Below are positions 1 to 8,491 of a DNA stretch of 64,000 bases, piece after piece. Under the pieces are notes generated by a model, which made no database searches, was not told the DNA's origin, and saw only the letters and a program-made list of their open reading frames with translations. Source of the DNA: Halomonas eurihalina (GTDB lineage Bacteria > Pseudomonadota > Gammaproteobacteria > Pseudomonadales > Halomonadaceae). Position 1 is the first letter of the stretch. Every line of letters begins with the position of its first letter. The stretch lies in assembly GCF_008274785.1 (NCBI RefSeq), contig NZ_VTPU01000014.1, positions 1-64,000 on the forward strand, given 5' to 3'. The position numbers and the translations under genes are program-made.

Positions 1-65
1 CTACGAGCTACGAGCTACGAGCTACGAGCTACGAGCTACGAGCTACGAGCTACGAGCTACGAGCT
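1..65. repeat. Heptamer tandem array, unit CTACGAG
   Basis: Nine exact head-to-tail copies of CTACGAG followed by two more bases. The array begins at the first base of the window, so it probably continues to the left. No coding sense is visible. It belongs to the family of 7-bp arrays found at several other gene borders in this window. Confidence 0.95.
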
Positions 66-100
66 GAAGGGTTGACGCTTTAGAGGGCGGTGGCACCATC

Positions 101-128
101 CGGCTCGCGGCTCGCGGCTCGCGGCTCG
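101..128. repeat. Heptamer tandem array, unit CGGCTCG
   Basis: Four exact copies of CGGCTCG, ending five bases before the darP stop codon on the 3' side of that gene. The motif GCTTTAGAG occurs both before this array (near 77) and directly after it (near 131, overlapping the darP stop), so a short segment between the first two arrays may be duplicated. Confidence 0.9.
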
Positions 129-133
129 TTGCT

Positions 134-640
134 TTAGAGTCCGGCCGTCTCGCGGATCAGTTTGAACAGCCGGCGGGCGTTGGTGGGGGGCTTGCCCTGG
201 TCGCGTTCGCGGCGGGCGTTGCGGATCAACTGGCGCAGGGCCTGGCGGTCGGTGTCGGGGAAGGCCTCGATGAAGGCGGCGACGGCGTCGTCGCCTTCGT
301 CGATCAGCCGGTCCCGCCATTTCTCGAGGCGGTGGAAGGCGTGGTCGCGTTGCAGCTGTTCGCGGTCGATTTCGTCGAACACCGCCTGGATGCCGTCGAG
401 GTCTTCGCGGCGCATCAGCTTGCCGACGTATTGCATGTGGCGCCGGCGAGCCTCCCGAGCGCGAATGCGGCCGGTCTCCTCGATGGCGGCCAGGAGCTCG
501 TCGGAGAGGGGAAAGCGAGCCCGCTCGCTCTCGTTCATGGCGATGAGCCGCTCGCCGAGTGCCTGGAGAGCGTGCATCTCGCGCTTGAGCTGGGACTTGC
601 TGGGCCGCTCGTCGGCCGGGAAGGAATCGTCCTGGGTCAT
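134..640 (-). CDS. darP: Ribosome biogenesis factor DarP/YjgA (DUF615)
   Basis: The 168-residue product is highly charged and predicted mostly helical, with the DUF615 pattern: an N-terminal SKSQLKREM segment, a central RRHMQYVGKLMR helix and a C-terminal RQLIRNARRE segment. E. coli DarP (YjgA) is about the same size and associates with late 50S precursors. No catalytic motif is visible, as expected for an assembly factor. It is divergent from pmbA, as in other gammaproteobacteria where the two genes are adjacent. The ATG is the first plausible start. Confidence 0.93.
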   Translation of the reverse strand: MTQDDSFPADERPSKSQLKREMHALQALGERLIAMNESERARFPLSDELLAAIEETGRIRAREARRRHMQYVGKLMRREDLDGIQAVFDEIDREQLQRDHAFHRLEKWRDRLIDEGDDAVAAFIEAFPDTDRQALRQLIRNARRERDQGKPPTNARRLFKLIRETAGL

Positions 641-678
641 GCCGTGTCCTGGGGTTATGAAACTTGGATTGCCTGCAG

Positions 679-700
679 GGTTGCCAACGGGGTTGCCAAC
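679..700. repeat. Two 10-bp direct repeats, GGTTGCCAAC
   Basis: Two identical 10-mers at a 12-bp period lie in the divergent darP/pmbA intergenic region. On the minus strand each offers a TTGGCA element, but no well-spaced -10 box follows, so an operator or promoter role is only possible. Confidence 0.5.
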
Positions 701-729
701 ATCGGGGCGTGGCGCATCGGCCCAGTATA

Positions 730-751
730 CCAGCCCATCGTCATGGGCTGG
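730..751. promoter_or_regulatory. Perfect 9-bp inverted repeat upstream of pmbA
   Basis: CCAGCCCAT and ATGGGCTGG flank a CGTC tetraloop. No T-run follows, so it is not a typical terminator. It could be an operator or a 5' leader hairpin of pmbA. A second, shorter GCCGGC pair follows near 772-790. Confidence 0.5.
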
Positions 752-810
752 ACAAACACGCTATTGTGAAGTGCCGGCCCTGAGCGCCGGCCGAGTGAGG
801 AGACAGATCG

Positions 811-2151
811 ATGACACAGGCTTTCGATGCCGCCGATCAGCAGGCCCTGCTGGAAACTCGCGCCGAAGCGGCCCTGGCCCTGGCTCGCCGGTTGGGGGCC
901 GATGCCTGCGAGGTGGGCGCCAGCGTCGATCAGGGCATCGGCGTCAGCGTGCGCGAGGGCGATGTGGAAACCGTGGAACTGTCGCGGGATCAGGGCATCG
1001 CGGTGACCGTCTACGTGGGCCAGCGCAAGGGGAGTGCCTCGTCGTCCGACGCCAGCGAGGCCTCGGTGCGTGATGTGGTCGAGAAGGCGTTGGCCATTGC
1101 GCGCTATACCGGCGAGGATCCGGCCGCCGGCCTGGCAGATGCCGAGCTGATGGCCACTCGCTTTCCGAATCTCGACGTGCACCACCCTTGGCCGCTGTCC
1201 ACCGAGGAGGCCATCGAGCTGGCCCTGACCTGCGAGAGCGCCGGTCGTGGCGTCGAGGGGATTCGTAGTTCCGAGGGCGCCAGCTTGTCCAGCGGCGAGG
1301 GCGTTCATGTCTATTCCAACAGTCACGGTTTCCTGGGCGGGCAGCGTGGCAGCCGACACTCGCTGTCCTGCCTGCTGATCGCCGAGGATGACTCGGGCAT
1401 GCAGCGCGACTACGACTACACTACAGCGCGTGATCCACGTGCCCTGCGCGATCCCGCCGCCGTGGGGGAGAGCGCGGCGCAACGTACCCTGCAGCGTTTG
1501 GGTGCCGGGCGTCCGGCCACCGGTCGCATGCCGGTGTTGTTCGACCCTTCGCTGGCCTCAGGGCTGGTCGGACACCTGATGGGAGCCATCGCCGGCGGCG
1601 CCCTGTATCGCCAGTCCTCCTTCTTGTGCGAACGCTTGAACACCATGCTGTTCCCGGAGTGGTTCTCGTTGAGCGAGCGCCCGATGGAAGTCGGCGCCAT
1701 GGCCAGTAGCTCTTTCGATGCCGACGGCGTCCAGACGCGTGACAATGTCTTCGTCGATCAGGGGCGCCTGGCCAGCTACCTGCTTTCCGCCTATAGCGCG
1801 CGTCGCCTGGGCATGTCGACCACCGGCAATGCCGGCGGTGCCCGCAACCTGCGCATTGCTGCACCGCTGGAGTCGCTCGAGACGCTTTTGGCGCGGATGG
1901 ATCGCGGTGTGCTGGTGACCGAGTTGATGGGACAGGGCGTCAATGGCGTGACCGGGGATTATTCCCGCGGTGCCGCTGGTTTCTGGGTCGAGAACGGCCG
2001 GATACAGCACCCCGTGGAAGAGTTCACCATCGCTGGCAACCTCGAGACGATGTTCCAGGGGCTGATTGGCGTCGGCGACGACATCGATACCCGCGGTAGT
2101 ATTCATACCGGCAGTTGGCTGATCGACGAAATGACGGTCGCGGGCGGCTGA
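811..2151 (+). CDS. pmbA: TldE/PmbA-family metalloprotease subunit
   Basis: The 446-residue protein matches PmbA (TldE) over its full length. E. coli PmbA is about 450 residues. TldD/TldE form a heteromeric zinc protease that degrades unfolded peptides and matures microcin B17 and the CcdA antitoxin. Recognisable segments include the N-terminal ADACEVGAS region and the C-terminal GNAGGARNL and GVTGDYSRGAAGFWVENG blocks. The HExxxH zinc motif belongs to TldD, which is not in this window. A GAGGAG Shine-Dalgarno precedes the ATG. The stop codon merges into a heptamer array. Confidence 0.95.
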   Translation: MTQAFDAADQQALLETRAEAALALARRLGADACEVGASVDQGIGVSVREGDVETVELSRDQGIAVTVYVGQRKGSASSSDASEASVRDVVEKALAIARYTGEDPAAGLADAELMATRFPNLDVHHPWPLSTEEAIELALTCESAGRGVEGIRSSEGASLSSGEGVHVYSNSHGFLGGQRGSRHSLSCLLIAEDDSGMQRDYDYTTARDPRALRDPAAVGESAAQRTLQRLGAGRPATGRMPVLFDPSLASGLVGHLMGAIAGGALYRQSSFLCERLNTMLFPEWFSLSERPMEVGAMASSSFDADGVQTRDNVFVDQGRLASYLLSAYSARRLGMSTTGNAGGARNLRIAAPLESLETLLARMDRGVLVTELMGQGVNGVTGDYSRGAAGFWVENGRIQHPVEEFTIAGNLETMFQGLIGVGDDIDTRGSIHTGSWLIDEMTVAGG

Positions 2152-2174
2152 GCTTCGAGCTTCGAGCTTCGAGC
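2151..2174. repeat. Heptamer tandem array, unit AGCTTCG
   Basis: Three and a half copies of AGCTTCG. The first base of the array is the last base of the pmbA stop codon, and the array ends where the following terminator stem begins. Confidence 0.93.
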
Positions 2175-2203
2175 AAAGGCCCGCGACAATGTCGCGGGCC
2201 TTT
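2175..2203. terminator. Bidirectional rho-independent terminator between pmbA and ptsO
   Basis: AAAGGCCCGCGAC and GTCGCGGGCCTTT form a perfect 13-bp stem around an AAT loop. A and T ends on both sides suit termination of both convergent genes. Confidence 0.85.
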
Positions 2204-2226
2204 AAGCTCTCGAGCATTCATCATAG

Positions 2227-2296
<70 letters not shown>

Positions 2297-2298
2297 GG

Positions 2299-2568
2299 TC
2301 AGGCTTCCTCGTCGAACCGGGCGTTGAACAGTGTCTCGAGGGCATCCAGAACCGCTTCGCTGTCATCGCCTTCGGCGTCCAGCGTCAGTTCGGTGCCGCA
2401 GGGGGCGGCGAGCATCAGCAGCGACATGATGTTGGTGGCGTCGGCCCGCTGGCCGCCGTGGGAGACGGTGACGCTGGCGTTGTAGGGCTGGCAGCACTGG
2501 ACCAGGCGGGTAGCAGCGCGGGCGTGCAGGCCGCGCTTGTTGGTCAGGGTGAGCTTGCGACTCGGCAC
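2299..2568 (-). CDS. ptsO: Nitrogen-PTS phosphocarrier NPr (HPr family)
   Basis: This small HPr-fold protein passes phosphate from EI-Ntr to PtsN. The phosphorylated histidine lies in GLHARAATRL, and the second conserved HPr block NIMSLLML is present. I chose the GTG start (89 residues) because AAGGA lies 11 bases upstream and the gene then clears the rapZ stop. An ATG seven codons further upstream (ending at 2589) would overlap rapZ and has no visible Shine-Dalgarno. It is the last gene of the rpoN-hpf-ptsN-rapZ-ptsO run. Family identity is firm; the start is less so. Confidence 0.9.
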   Translation of the reverse strand: MPSRKLTLTNKRGLHARAATRLVQCCQPYNASVTVSHGGQRADATNIMSLLMLAAPCGTELTLDAEGDDSEAVLDALETLFNARFDEEA

Positions 2569-2572
2569 GGAC

Positions 2573-3502
2573 TCAGGGTTCCTTTTCATGGTCGTGGTCT
2601 GGGTCGTCTTGTTCGAGAGCCGTTTCCGGGGGGAGGCGGCTGAGGTGGATGCCGAGTTCGCGGTGCCGCAGACGAACGCCGGATTGTCGGGTGGAGAGAT
2701 CGTGGGCCAGATGCTCGGCCAGGTAGACCGAGCGATGCTGGCCGCCGGTACAGCCGACAGCCACCGTCAGGTAGCTGCGCTGGCTGGCCTGGTAGCGGGG
2801 GAGCCAGCGTTCCACCCAAGCGAGGATATCCTGGTGCATCTCCTCGACCATCGGGTAGCTATCGAGAAAGGCGATGACGCTCTCGTCGCGTCCGGTGGCG
2901 TCACGCAGCGAGGGATCCCAGTAGGGGTTCGGCAGGCAGCGCGCGTCGAAGACGATGTCGGCGTCGAGGGGCACGCCGCGCTTGAAGCCGAAGGATTCGA
3001 TGGTCAGGGTCAGGCTTTCCTGCCCGCGATCGGCCAGTTGGTCGGCGATGCGGCCGCGAAGTTCATGCACCGAGAGTCGCGAGGTATCGATCACCAGGTC
3101 AGCGAGATCGCGAATGTCCGTCAGGGACACTTCTTCCTGCTCAATGGCTTCGGCCAGCGTCATCCGGTTATTGCGGGTCAACGGATGGCGTCGTCGAGTG
3201 GTCGAGTAGCGCTCAAGCAGGATACGCGCGTCGGTGGTCAGGTAGACGACCTGGCATTGTATGCCCTGGGCACGCAGGTCATGCAGCAAGCTTGGGAAGC
3301 GCTGCAGGGCGTGTGGCAGGTTGCGGGCATCGATACTGACGGCGATGGAGCTGCGCGTCTGGCCATCACGCAACTCTTTCGCCAGTGAGCCGAGCAGCAT
3401 CGCCGGCAGGTTGTCGATGGCGTAGAAGCCGAGATCTTCCAGCGCCTGCAGGGCGATCGACTTGCCCGAGCCTGAACGGCCACTGATGATCACGATCTGC
3501 AT
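2573..3502 (-). CDS. rapZ: RNase adaptor protein RapZ (P-loop)
   Basis: The 309-residue protein starts with a Walker A motif, GRSGSGKS, at residues 8-15. The typical RapZ C-terminal block containing GCTGGQHRS is present. In E. coli RapZ binds the GlmY and GlmZ small RNAs, directs RNase E to GlmZ, and so sets glucosamine-6-phosphate synthase levels for wall and LPS precursors. Length is close to the E. coli protein at 284 residues. It lies between ptsN and ptsO in the usual rpoN-linked order. Confidence 0.95.
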   Translation of the reverse strand: MQIVIISGRSGSGKSIALQALEDLGFYAIDNLPAMLLGSLAKELRDGQTRSSIAVSIDARNLPHALQRFPSLLHDLRAQGIQCQVVYLTTDARILLERYSTTRRRHPLTRNNRMTLAEAIEQEEVSLTDIRDLADLVIDTSRLSVHELRGRIADQLADRGQESLTLTIESFGFKRGVPLDADIVFDARCLPNPYWDPSLRDATGRDESVIAFLDSYPMVEEMHQDILAWVERWLPRYQASQRSYLTVAVGCTGGQHRSVYLAEHLAHDLSTRQSGVRLRHRELGIHLSRLPPETALEQDDPDHDHEKEP

Positions 3503-3553
3503 GGCGGTCTCCTGGTCGAATGCTGGCCGGGGCGAGGCCGCTGAGTGGTTGCG

Positions 3554-4033
3554 TCAGTTGTTTTCGGCCGATGCCTGTCGGCGAATCGCCTCGATGAGCC
3601 GTTCGTGCAGGGCCTGTTGGCTATCCGCGCGACGCAGGGCATTGCGTGTGTCGGCGTCGTTCATCACGGCGGCGACTTGGCCGAGCAGTGCCAGATGAGC
3701 GTCGTCGGCCTGCTCGGGAACCAGCAGGACGAACACCAGGTCGACGGGGTCGCCGTCGATGGCGTCGAAATCGATCGGCTCGGAGAGCTTCAGGAAGCCG
3801 GCGATGGGGGCTTTGCAGTGCGGGTTGCGGGAATGGGGAATGGCGACCCCATGCCCGATGCCTGTACTGCCCAGGCGTTCCCGACCGATCAGGCGGCTGA
3901 AGACCTCCTGGCTATCCAGGCTGGGGGTGTTCTGGGCGATGAAGGTGCTGAAGAATTCCAGCACGCGCTTTTTGCTCCCCCCGGGCACGTCGAACAGGGT
4001 GCGCTCGGGGGGTAGGATGGTTTCCAGTGACAT
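3554..4033 (-). CDS. ptsN: Nitrogen-PTS EIIA protein PtsN
   Basis: The 159-residue EIIA-fold protein carries the active-site segment GIGHGVAIPHSR, with the phosphorylated histidine expected at His67. It receives phosphate from NPr and regulates targets such as potassium transport and nitrogen or carbon balance. It has no sugar permease domain. The gene lies six bases from the hpf stop and just before rapZ, so co-transcription with both is likely. Confidence 0.95.
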   Translation of the reverse strand: MSLETILPPERTLFDVPGGSKKRVLEFFSTFIAQNTPSLDSQEVFSRLIGRERLGSTGIGHGVAIPHSRNPHCKAPIAGFLKLSEPIDFDAIDGDPVDLVFVLLVPEQADDAHLALLGQVAAVMNDADTRNALRRADSQQALHERLIEAIRRQASAENN

Positions 4034-4039
4034 GGCAGG

Positions 4040-4351
4040 TCAGCGTGCGCCGGCGGCGCCCTGGGCGCGCGCTTGGGATTTTTCCTTGTGCTTCACCAAC
4101 TGGCGATCGAGCTTGTCGGCGAGGGCGTCGATGGCGGCGTACATGTCGCCGTCCATTGCTTCGGCATGCAGGTCGGCACCGGCAGCATGCAGGGTACAGG
4201 CAGCTTGTTGGCGTTCCTTCTCCACGGAGAGCGTGACTTGCACGGTGGTGATGTTGTCGTAATGACGTTCGAGGCGCGCGAGTTTCTCTTGGACATAGTC
4301 ACGCAGGGCGTCGGTCAATTCCACATGATGGCCGGTGAGGTTGACTTGCAT
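4040..4351 (-). CDS. hpf: Ribosome hibernation promoting factor HPF (short form)
   Basis: The product has 103 residues with the conserved start MQVNLTGHHVELTDALRDYV and the YAAIDALADKLDRQL helix. Short HPF promotes 100S ribosome dimers together with RMF in stationary phase. The length excludes the long HPF form, which carries an extra C-terminal dimerisation domain. It is directly downstream of rpoN, its classic position. Confidence 0.95.
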   Translation of the reverse strand: MQVNLTGHHVELTDALRDYVQEKLARLERHYDNITTVQVTLSVEKERQQAACTLHAAGADLHAEAMDGDMYAAIDALADKLDRQLVKHKEKSQARAQGAAGAR

Positions 4352-4383
4352 GACACGCTCCTTGCTCCTGGGATTGTGCCTCG

Positions 4384-4411
4384 ATTGTAACCCTTTTTGG
4401 AGCCGAGCAAA
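4384..4411 (-). promoter_or_regulatory. Possible internal promoter for hpf-ptsN-rapZ-ptsO
   Basis: On the minus strand a good -10 box, TACAAT, sits upstream of the hpf start with a weak TTTGCT at -35 and a 16-bp spacer. The -10 is convincing and the -35 is poor. Confidence 0.3.
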
Positions 4412-4451
4412 CCCCCTGTGGAAAGCGCCTTGCTCGCCTTCCAGCAGAGAG

Positions 4452-5873
4452 TCAACGAAGGCGCTTGCGTTGGCTCGAGGAGGGGATGTTCATCGATTCG
4501 CGATACTTGGCGACCGTTCGCCGTGCTACGTCGATGTCTTCCTCGGCGAGCAGGGTGACGAGCTTGTTGTCGGAGAGTGGCTTGCGGGCCGGCTCTTCCT
4601 GAATGAGTTTGCGGATCCGAGCACGGATGGCGGTGCTGGAGTGAGCGTCGTCGCCACCGCCGACATGACTGGAGAAGAAGTACTTGAGCTCGAAAACGCC
4701 ACGCGGTGTGTGGATGTATTTCTGGGTGGTCACCCGCGAAATGGTCGATTCATGCATCTCCACGGTCTGGGCGATGTCGGCCAGTATCAGCGGTTTCATG
4801 GCTTCCTCGCCGTGCTCCAGAAAGTCCAGTTGGCGAACCATGATCTCGCGGCCAACCCGCAGCAGGGTGTCGTTGCGGCTGGACAGGCTCTTGAGCAACC
4901 AGCGGGCTTCCTGCAGGTGGTCCTTGAGGAACTGGTTGTCCTGGCTCTTGTCGGCGCGCCGGATCAGGGCGGCGTAGTCGGGCTGAATGCGTAGTCGTGG
5001 CATGGCCTCGGGATTGAGTTCGACCTGCCAGCCTTGCTCGTCGCGTCGGGCGATCAGGTCGGGGATGACATAGTCATCGCTGTCGCTGGCGAAGGCACTG
5101 CCGGGGCGTGGGTCGAGTCCTCTGATCAGGGCGATCACTTCGTCGAGGGCGTCGTCGTCCAGGCTCAGGCGTCGCTTCAGCAGGCGCCGGTCATCGCCGG
5201 CCAGGGCCTCGAGGAACTGGCGGGCCAGACGCCGGGCCTGCGGGAGCCGAGGGGTGTCCTGGGGCAGAGCGGCGAGTTGCAGCAACAGGCATTCCCGCAG
5301 GTCGCGGGCGAAGACGCCGGTGGGTTCGAATTGCTGCACACGCAGCAGGACGGCTTCGACCTCACGGCTGGACAGCCCTTCCAGTTCCTGGGCGCGCAGG
5401 CCGTCACGGATGTCGTCCAGCGGCTGGTCCAGGTAGCCGTCGTCGTTTACCGCATCGATCAGGCTTTCGGCGATACGCGAGGCGCGTTCCTCGAGGCCGC
5501 TCATGGCCAGTTGCCAGGCCAGGTGGCCCTGCAGGCTCTGGCCGGCCGCCTGACGTTCAAAGTCAGGGGCTTCGCCACTGCCTGAGCCGCTCAGGCTTCC
5601 CAGGCCAGCATCCTGATAGGTGTCGGACCAGTCGCTGTCGACGGTCAGTTCATCGGGAATCTCGCTGGCCCAGTCGTCTTCGGCTGTCTCGCCGACCGCC
5701 ATCTCGCCGAAGTCTTCGTCGAGCTCCAGCATGGGGTTGGCTTCCAGGGCCTGCTGGACTTCCTGGCGCAGGTCGAGGGTAGAAAGCTGCAGCAGGGCAA
5801 TGGCCTGCTGCAGCTGAGGTGTCATGGTGAGCTGGGTGCCAAGCCGCAGTTGCAGGGAAGCCTTCATGGCCAT
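4452..5873 (-). CDS. rpoN: RNA polymerase sigma-54 factor RpoN
   Basis: The 473-residue protein has the three sigma-54 regions. These are a glutamine- and leucine-rich N-terminus (residues 1-50, LTMTPQLQQAIALLQLS), a core-binding middle after an acidic linker, and a C-terminal DNA-binding domain ending with the RpoN box ARRTVAKYRE at residues 450-459. It directs transcription from -24/-12 promoters with AAA+ activators. Two in-frame ATG codons open the gene (MAMK); the first is used here and neither has a strong Shine-Dalgarno. Confidence 0.97.
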   Translation of the reverse strand: MAMKASLQLRLGTQLTMTPQLQQAIALLQLSTLDLRQEVQQALEANPMLELDEDFGEMAVGETAEDDWASEIPDELTVDSDWSDTYQDAGLGSLSGSGSGEAPDFERQAAGQSLQGHLAWQLAMSGLEERASRIAESLIDAVNDDGYLDQPLDDIRDGLRAQELEGLSSREVEAVLLRVQQFEPTGVFARDLRECLLLQLAALPQDTPRLPQARRLARQFLEALAGDDRRLLKRRLSLDDDALDEVIALIRGLDPRPGSAFASDSDDYVIPDLIARRDEQGWQVELNPEAMPRLRIQPDYAALIRRADKSQDNQFLKDHLQEARWLLKSLSSRNDTLLRVGREIMVRQLDFLEHGEEAMKPLILADIAQTVEMHESTISRVTTQKYIHTPRGVFELKYFFSSHVGGGDDAHSSTAIRARIRKLIQEEPARKPLSDNKLVTLLAEEDIDVARRTVAKYRESMNIPSSSQRKRLR

Positions 5874-5943
5874 AGAAAAGAGATCCGCTCAACGTGCGAG
5901 AAAGTCCCCACCCTAGTCCGCTGGTTCGACGCATGCAAGCCCT

Positions 5944-5972
5944 GTTCTAAGCAATTATCATGCCATTGGCAA
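5944..5972 (-). promoter_or_regulatory. Sigma-70 promoter for rpoN
   Basis: TTGCCA at -35 and TAGAAC at -10 are separated by 17 bp on the minus strand, in an AT-rich stretch about 70 bases before the rpoN start. The boxes match consensus at five and four of six positions. Confidence 0.45.
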
Positions 5973-6052
5973 TTTTCGTGCCTTGGTGATAAAGCATTCC
6001 TTATATCAGCTTGTTGTGATCAGACGTGCATGGATGATGCGGGAGAATAGGG

Positions 6053-6077
6053 CCATGCCTGCCAGCGACAGGCATGG
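6053..6077 (-). terminator. Hairpin after lptB
   Basis: CCATGCCTG and CAGGCATGG form a perfect 9-bp stem with a seven-base loop just past the lptB stop. There is no strong T-run, so termination may be partial. Confidence 0.5.
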
Positions 6078-6080
6078 GGG

Positions 6081-6806
6081 TCAGAGCCGGAAGTCCTGGC
6101 CCAGATAGACATCGCGCACCCGCTGGTTGGCGAGGATTGCCTCGGCATCGCCCTCGGCGATGATCTGGCCGTCGCCGACGATGTAGGCGCCGTCGCAGAT
6201 ATCGAGCGTTTCGCGGACATTGTGGTCGGTGATCAGCACGCCGATGCCGCGTGCCTTGAGTTGGCGGATGATGGCCTTGATTTCGCCGACGGAAATGGGA
6301 TCCACGCCCGCGAAGGGTTCATCCAGGAGGATGAAGTCGGGTTCGGTGGCCAGGGCGCGGGCGATTTCCACTCGACGACGTTCGCCACCGGACAGGCTCA
6401 TGCCGAGGTTGTGGCGGATATGGGTGATGTGGAAGTCTTCCAGCAACGATTCCAGTTGGGCCCGACGCCCGGCGCGATCGAGGTCCTTGCGGGTCTCGAG
6501 GATGGCCATGATGTTGTCGGCCACGCTGAGCTTGCGAAAGATCGAGGCTTCCTGGGGCAGGTAGCCGATCCCGGCCTGGGCGCGCTCGTGCATGGCGGTG
6601 CCGGACAGGTCGTGGTCGCCAATGGCGACTTGCCCGGCATCGGCGCGGACCAGTCCTATGATCATGTAGAAGGAGGTGGTCTTGCCGGCCCCGTTGGGGC
6701 CGAGCAGGCCGACGATACGCCCCTGGTCGATCTCCAGGCTGATGTCGTGGACCACACGGCGGCGCTTGTAGCTCTTGGCCAGGTGGCGTGCATGGAGTGT
6801 CTTCAT
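6081..6806 (-). CDS. lptB: LPS export ABC transporter ATPase LptB
   Basis: The 241-residue ABC ATPase has Walker A GPNGAGKT at residues 36-43, an LSGGERRR signature and Walker [13 protein letters not shown]. LptB powers extraction of LPS from the inner membrane by LptFG and its delivery through LptC and LptA to the outer membrane. LptF and LptG lie elsewhere. The ATG overlaps the lptA stop by four bases, so the lptC-lptA-lptB genes are translationally coupled. Confidence 0.97.
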   Translation of the reverse strand: MKTLHARHLAKSYKRRRVVHDISLEIDQGRIVGLLGPNGAGKTTSFYMIIGLVRADAGQVAIGDHDLSGTAMHERAQAGIGYLPQEASIFRKLSVADNIMAILETRKDLDRAGRRAQLESLLEDFHITHIRHNLGMSLSGGERRRVEIARALATEPDFILLDEPFAGVDPISVGEIKAIIRQLKARGIGVLITDHNVRETLDICDGAYIVGDGQIIAEGDAEAILANQRVRDVYLGQDFRL

Positions 6807-7333
6807 TGAGAATCCTGCTTCTCGGGCTCCAGGGTCATGCGTACTCGCTGGTTGCCTTCGACGCCCTCGGCGGAGGAGCGCGCCTGGACCACGCGGCGAT
6901 CGAGGAAGTATTCCAGGTAGCCACCATCGAACGTATCGCCGCCCCGGTGCAGTTCGGCCTGGTCGACGAGCTCCATGCGGCGCTCGGCAACATGATAGAC
7001 GATGCGTTGCCCCCAGCCGCGCACCACGGATTCGTCGGGAGCGGGTTGCTGTTCGATGTAGGCGCGTTGGCCGGTGGCGATGGCCTGGGATAACTGGCCG
7101 GCGTCGTTGCGGCGGATTTCCACCCGTGCGCCGGTCAGCAGCATGCTGCCCTGCTGGATGCGTACGTCGCCCTGGTAGACGGCGGTGCCGGCGCGGTCGT
7201 CGAGGTCCAGGCGGTCGGCTTCGACCTGGATCGGCGCACTAGCGTCGCCCTCGAGTGCCTGTGCCTGGGAGGCGGCGAGTGTCAGGATGGCCAGTGTCAG
7301 GCCCAGTAGGGAGGCGATAGTCGGTCGCGTCAT
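6803..7333 (-). CDS. lptA: LPS periplasmic bridge protein LptA
   Basis: The 176-residue protein has a signal peptide that probably ends near ASQAQA. An OstA-type beta-jellyroll domain follows, with [13 protein letters not shown] and [14 protein letters not shown] segments. LptA oligomers form the periplasmic bridge that carries LPS from LptC to LptDE. It overlaps lptC upstream and lptB downstream by four bases each. Confidence 0.95.
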   Translation of the reverse strand: MTRPTIASLLGLTLAILTLAASQAQALEGDASAPIQVEADRLDLDDRAGTAVYQGDVRIQQGSMLLTGARVEIRRNDAGQLSQAIATGQRAYIEQQPAPDESVVRGWGQRIVYHVAERRMELVDQAELHRGGDTFDGGYLEYFLDRRVVQARSSAEGVEGNQRVRMTLEPEKQDSQ

Positions 7334-7914
7334 GACTCGGGGTCCTTGTCGGTTGCCGGCGGATGATGACCGCGAACATTGTCGGTCAGTCGGGCGCGAT
7401 TGTCATGAAGCCAGGCGTCGAAACGATCGCCCTGCATCGACTGGGGCGGTTGGCTCAGCGTGGCCGGTGTGTCGCTCCAGGCGTGGCCGGTGTCAGCATC
7501 GTAGTGCAGCCTTTGAGTGCTCAGTTGCCAGTGTTCCCTGGGTGCTTCGAGCCGCACGTCACCGCTGAGTATCAGGGGATTGCCGCCCGTTTCCAGGCGC
7601 CCCTGTTCGCTCCGGGCGGTCCAGTGCCGGCCATCGTCGTCGCGCAGCTTCACGTCGGGGTTTTCCAGCCGCGTGACGTCGTCGATGGGCGTGTGCACCA
7701 GGCGCGGGGTGTCAAGCCGCTGGTGAGGGTAGCCCTCGGCATCGAAGCGCGTCGCCTCGACGTCTTCCAGGTAATAGTCCGGTTCGCCGGCGGCATCCCG
7801 GGGCACTGGGCCGGGAGCGTCGTCGTCACGCAAGTCGAGCACGGTCAGGCCGCCGCCGAGCGCCAGCAGCAGCAGGAAGAGCCAGGTGCGAAAACCGGGG
7901 CGCGGCAGTTGCAT
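7330..7914 (-). CDS. lptC: LPS export protein LptC
   Basis: The 194-residue protein has one N-terminal membrane helix (about residues 11-25) followed by a periplasmic domain of the LptC/YrbK type, with GEPDYYLEDVEATRFD near its start. LptC anchors the LptA bridge to the LptBFG complex. Sequence identity in this family is low. The call rests on length, topology and its place between kdsC and lptA. Confidence 0.92.
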   Translation of the reverse strand: MQLPRPGFRTWLFLLLLALGGGLTVLDLRDDDAPGPVPRDAAGEPDYYLEDVEATRFDAEGYPHQRLDTPRLVHTPIDDVTRLENPDVKLRDDDGRHWTARSEQGRLETGGNPLILSGDVRLEAPREHWQLSTQRLHYDADTGHAWSDTPATLSQPPQSMQGDRFDAWLHDNRARLTDNVRGHHPPATDKDPES

Positions 7915-7918
7915 GGGA

Positions 7919-8476
7919 TCAGGCCCGATCGTTCAGGTAGGTGTCGAGTATGGCATCCCATTGCCCCTGGGCCTGCAACAGGGCATCGCAGATCTCGCGA
8001 ACGGCGCCGTGACCGCCGGGGCGTTCGGTGACCCAGTCGGCATGCTGGCGGATGTAGCTCGGCGCGCCGGGTACGCTGATGCCGACGCCGGCCTGATGAA
8101 TGGCCGCGAGGTCGGGCATGTCATCGCCGCAGTAAGCGACCTGGTCGAGCTCGATGCCGAGTTGCTCGCAGAGCTGGCGCAGCACGGGTAGCTTGTGCGA
8201 GATGCCCTGATGGAGGTGGGAAATGCCGAGTGCGTCAGCGCGCCGGCTAACCATCGGTGAGTCGCGCCCGGTGATCAATGCCACTTCGACACCGGCAGAC
8301 TGGACCAGTTTGATGCCATGGCCGTCCAGGGTGTGGAAAGCCTTGATCTCGTTGCCGTCGGTCTGGAAGTAGAGCCGTCCGTCACTGAGCACGCCGTCTA
8401 CATCCAGTGCCAACAGGCGCACCTGCCGCAGGCGATCGAGCAACTGGGGGGCGAGTGAGGGGGCATCGTGACGCAT
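7919..8476 (-). CDS. kdsC: 3-deoxy-D-manno-octulosonate 8-phosphate phosphatase KdsC
   Basis: The 185-residue HAD-type phosphatase has nucleophile Asp25 and Asp27 in LDVDGVL, a GRDS block and the metal-binding YCGDDMPDL motif. It removes phosphate from Kdo-8-P to give Kdo for the LPS inner core. It is four bases from lptC and directly follows kdsD, which supplies the precursor of the same pathway. Confidence 0.95.
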   Translation of the reverse strand: MRHDAPSLAPQLLDRLRQVRLLALDVDGVLSDGRLYFQTDGNEIKAFHTLDGHGIKLVQSAGVEVALITGRDSPMVSRRADALGISHLHQGISHKLPVLRQLCEQLGIELDQVAYCGDDMPDLAAIHQAGVGISVPGAPSYIRQHADWVTERPGGHGAVREICDALLQAQGQWDAILDTYLNDRA

Positions 8477-8491
8477 GGCTACTCCTTGGAT

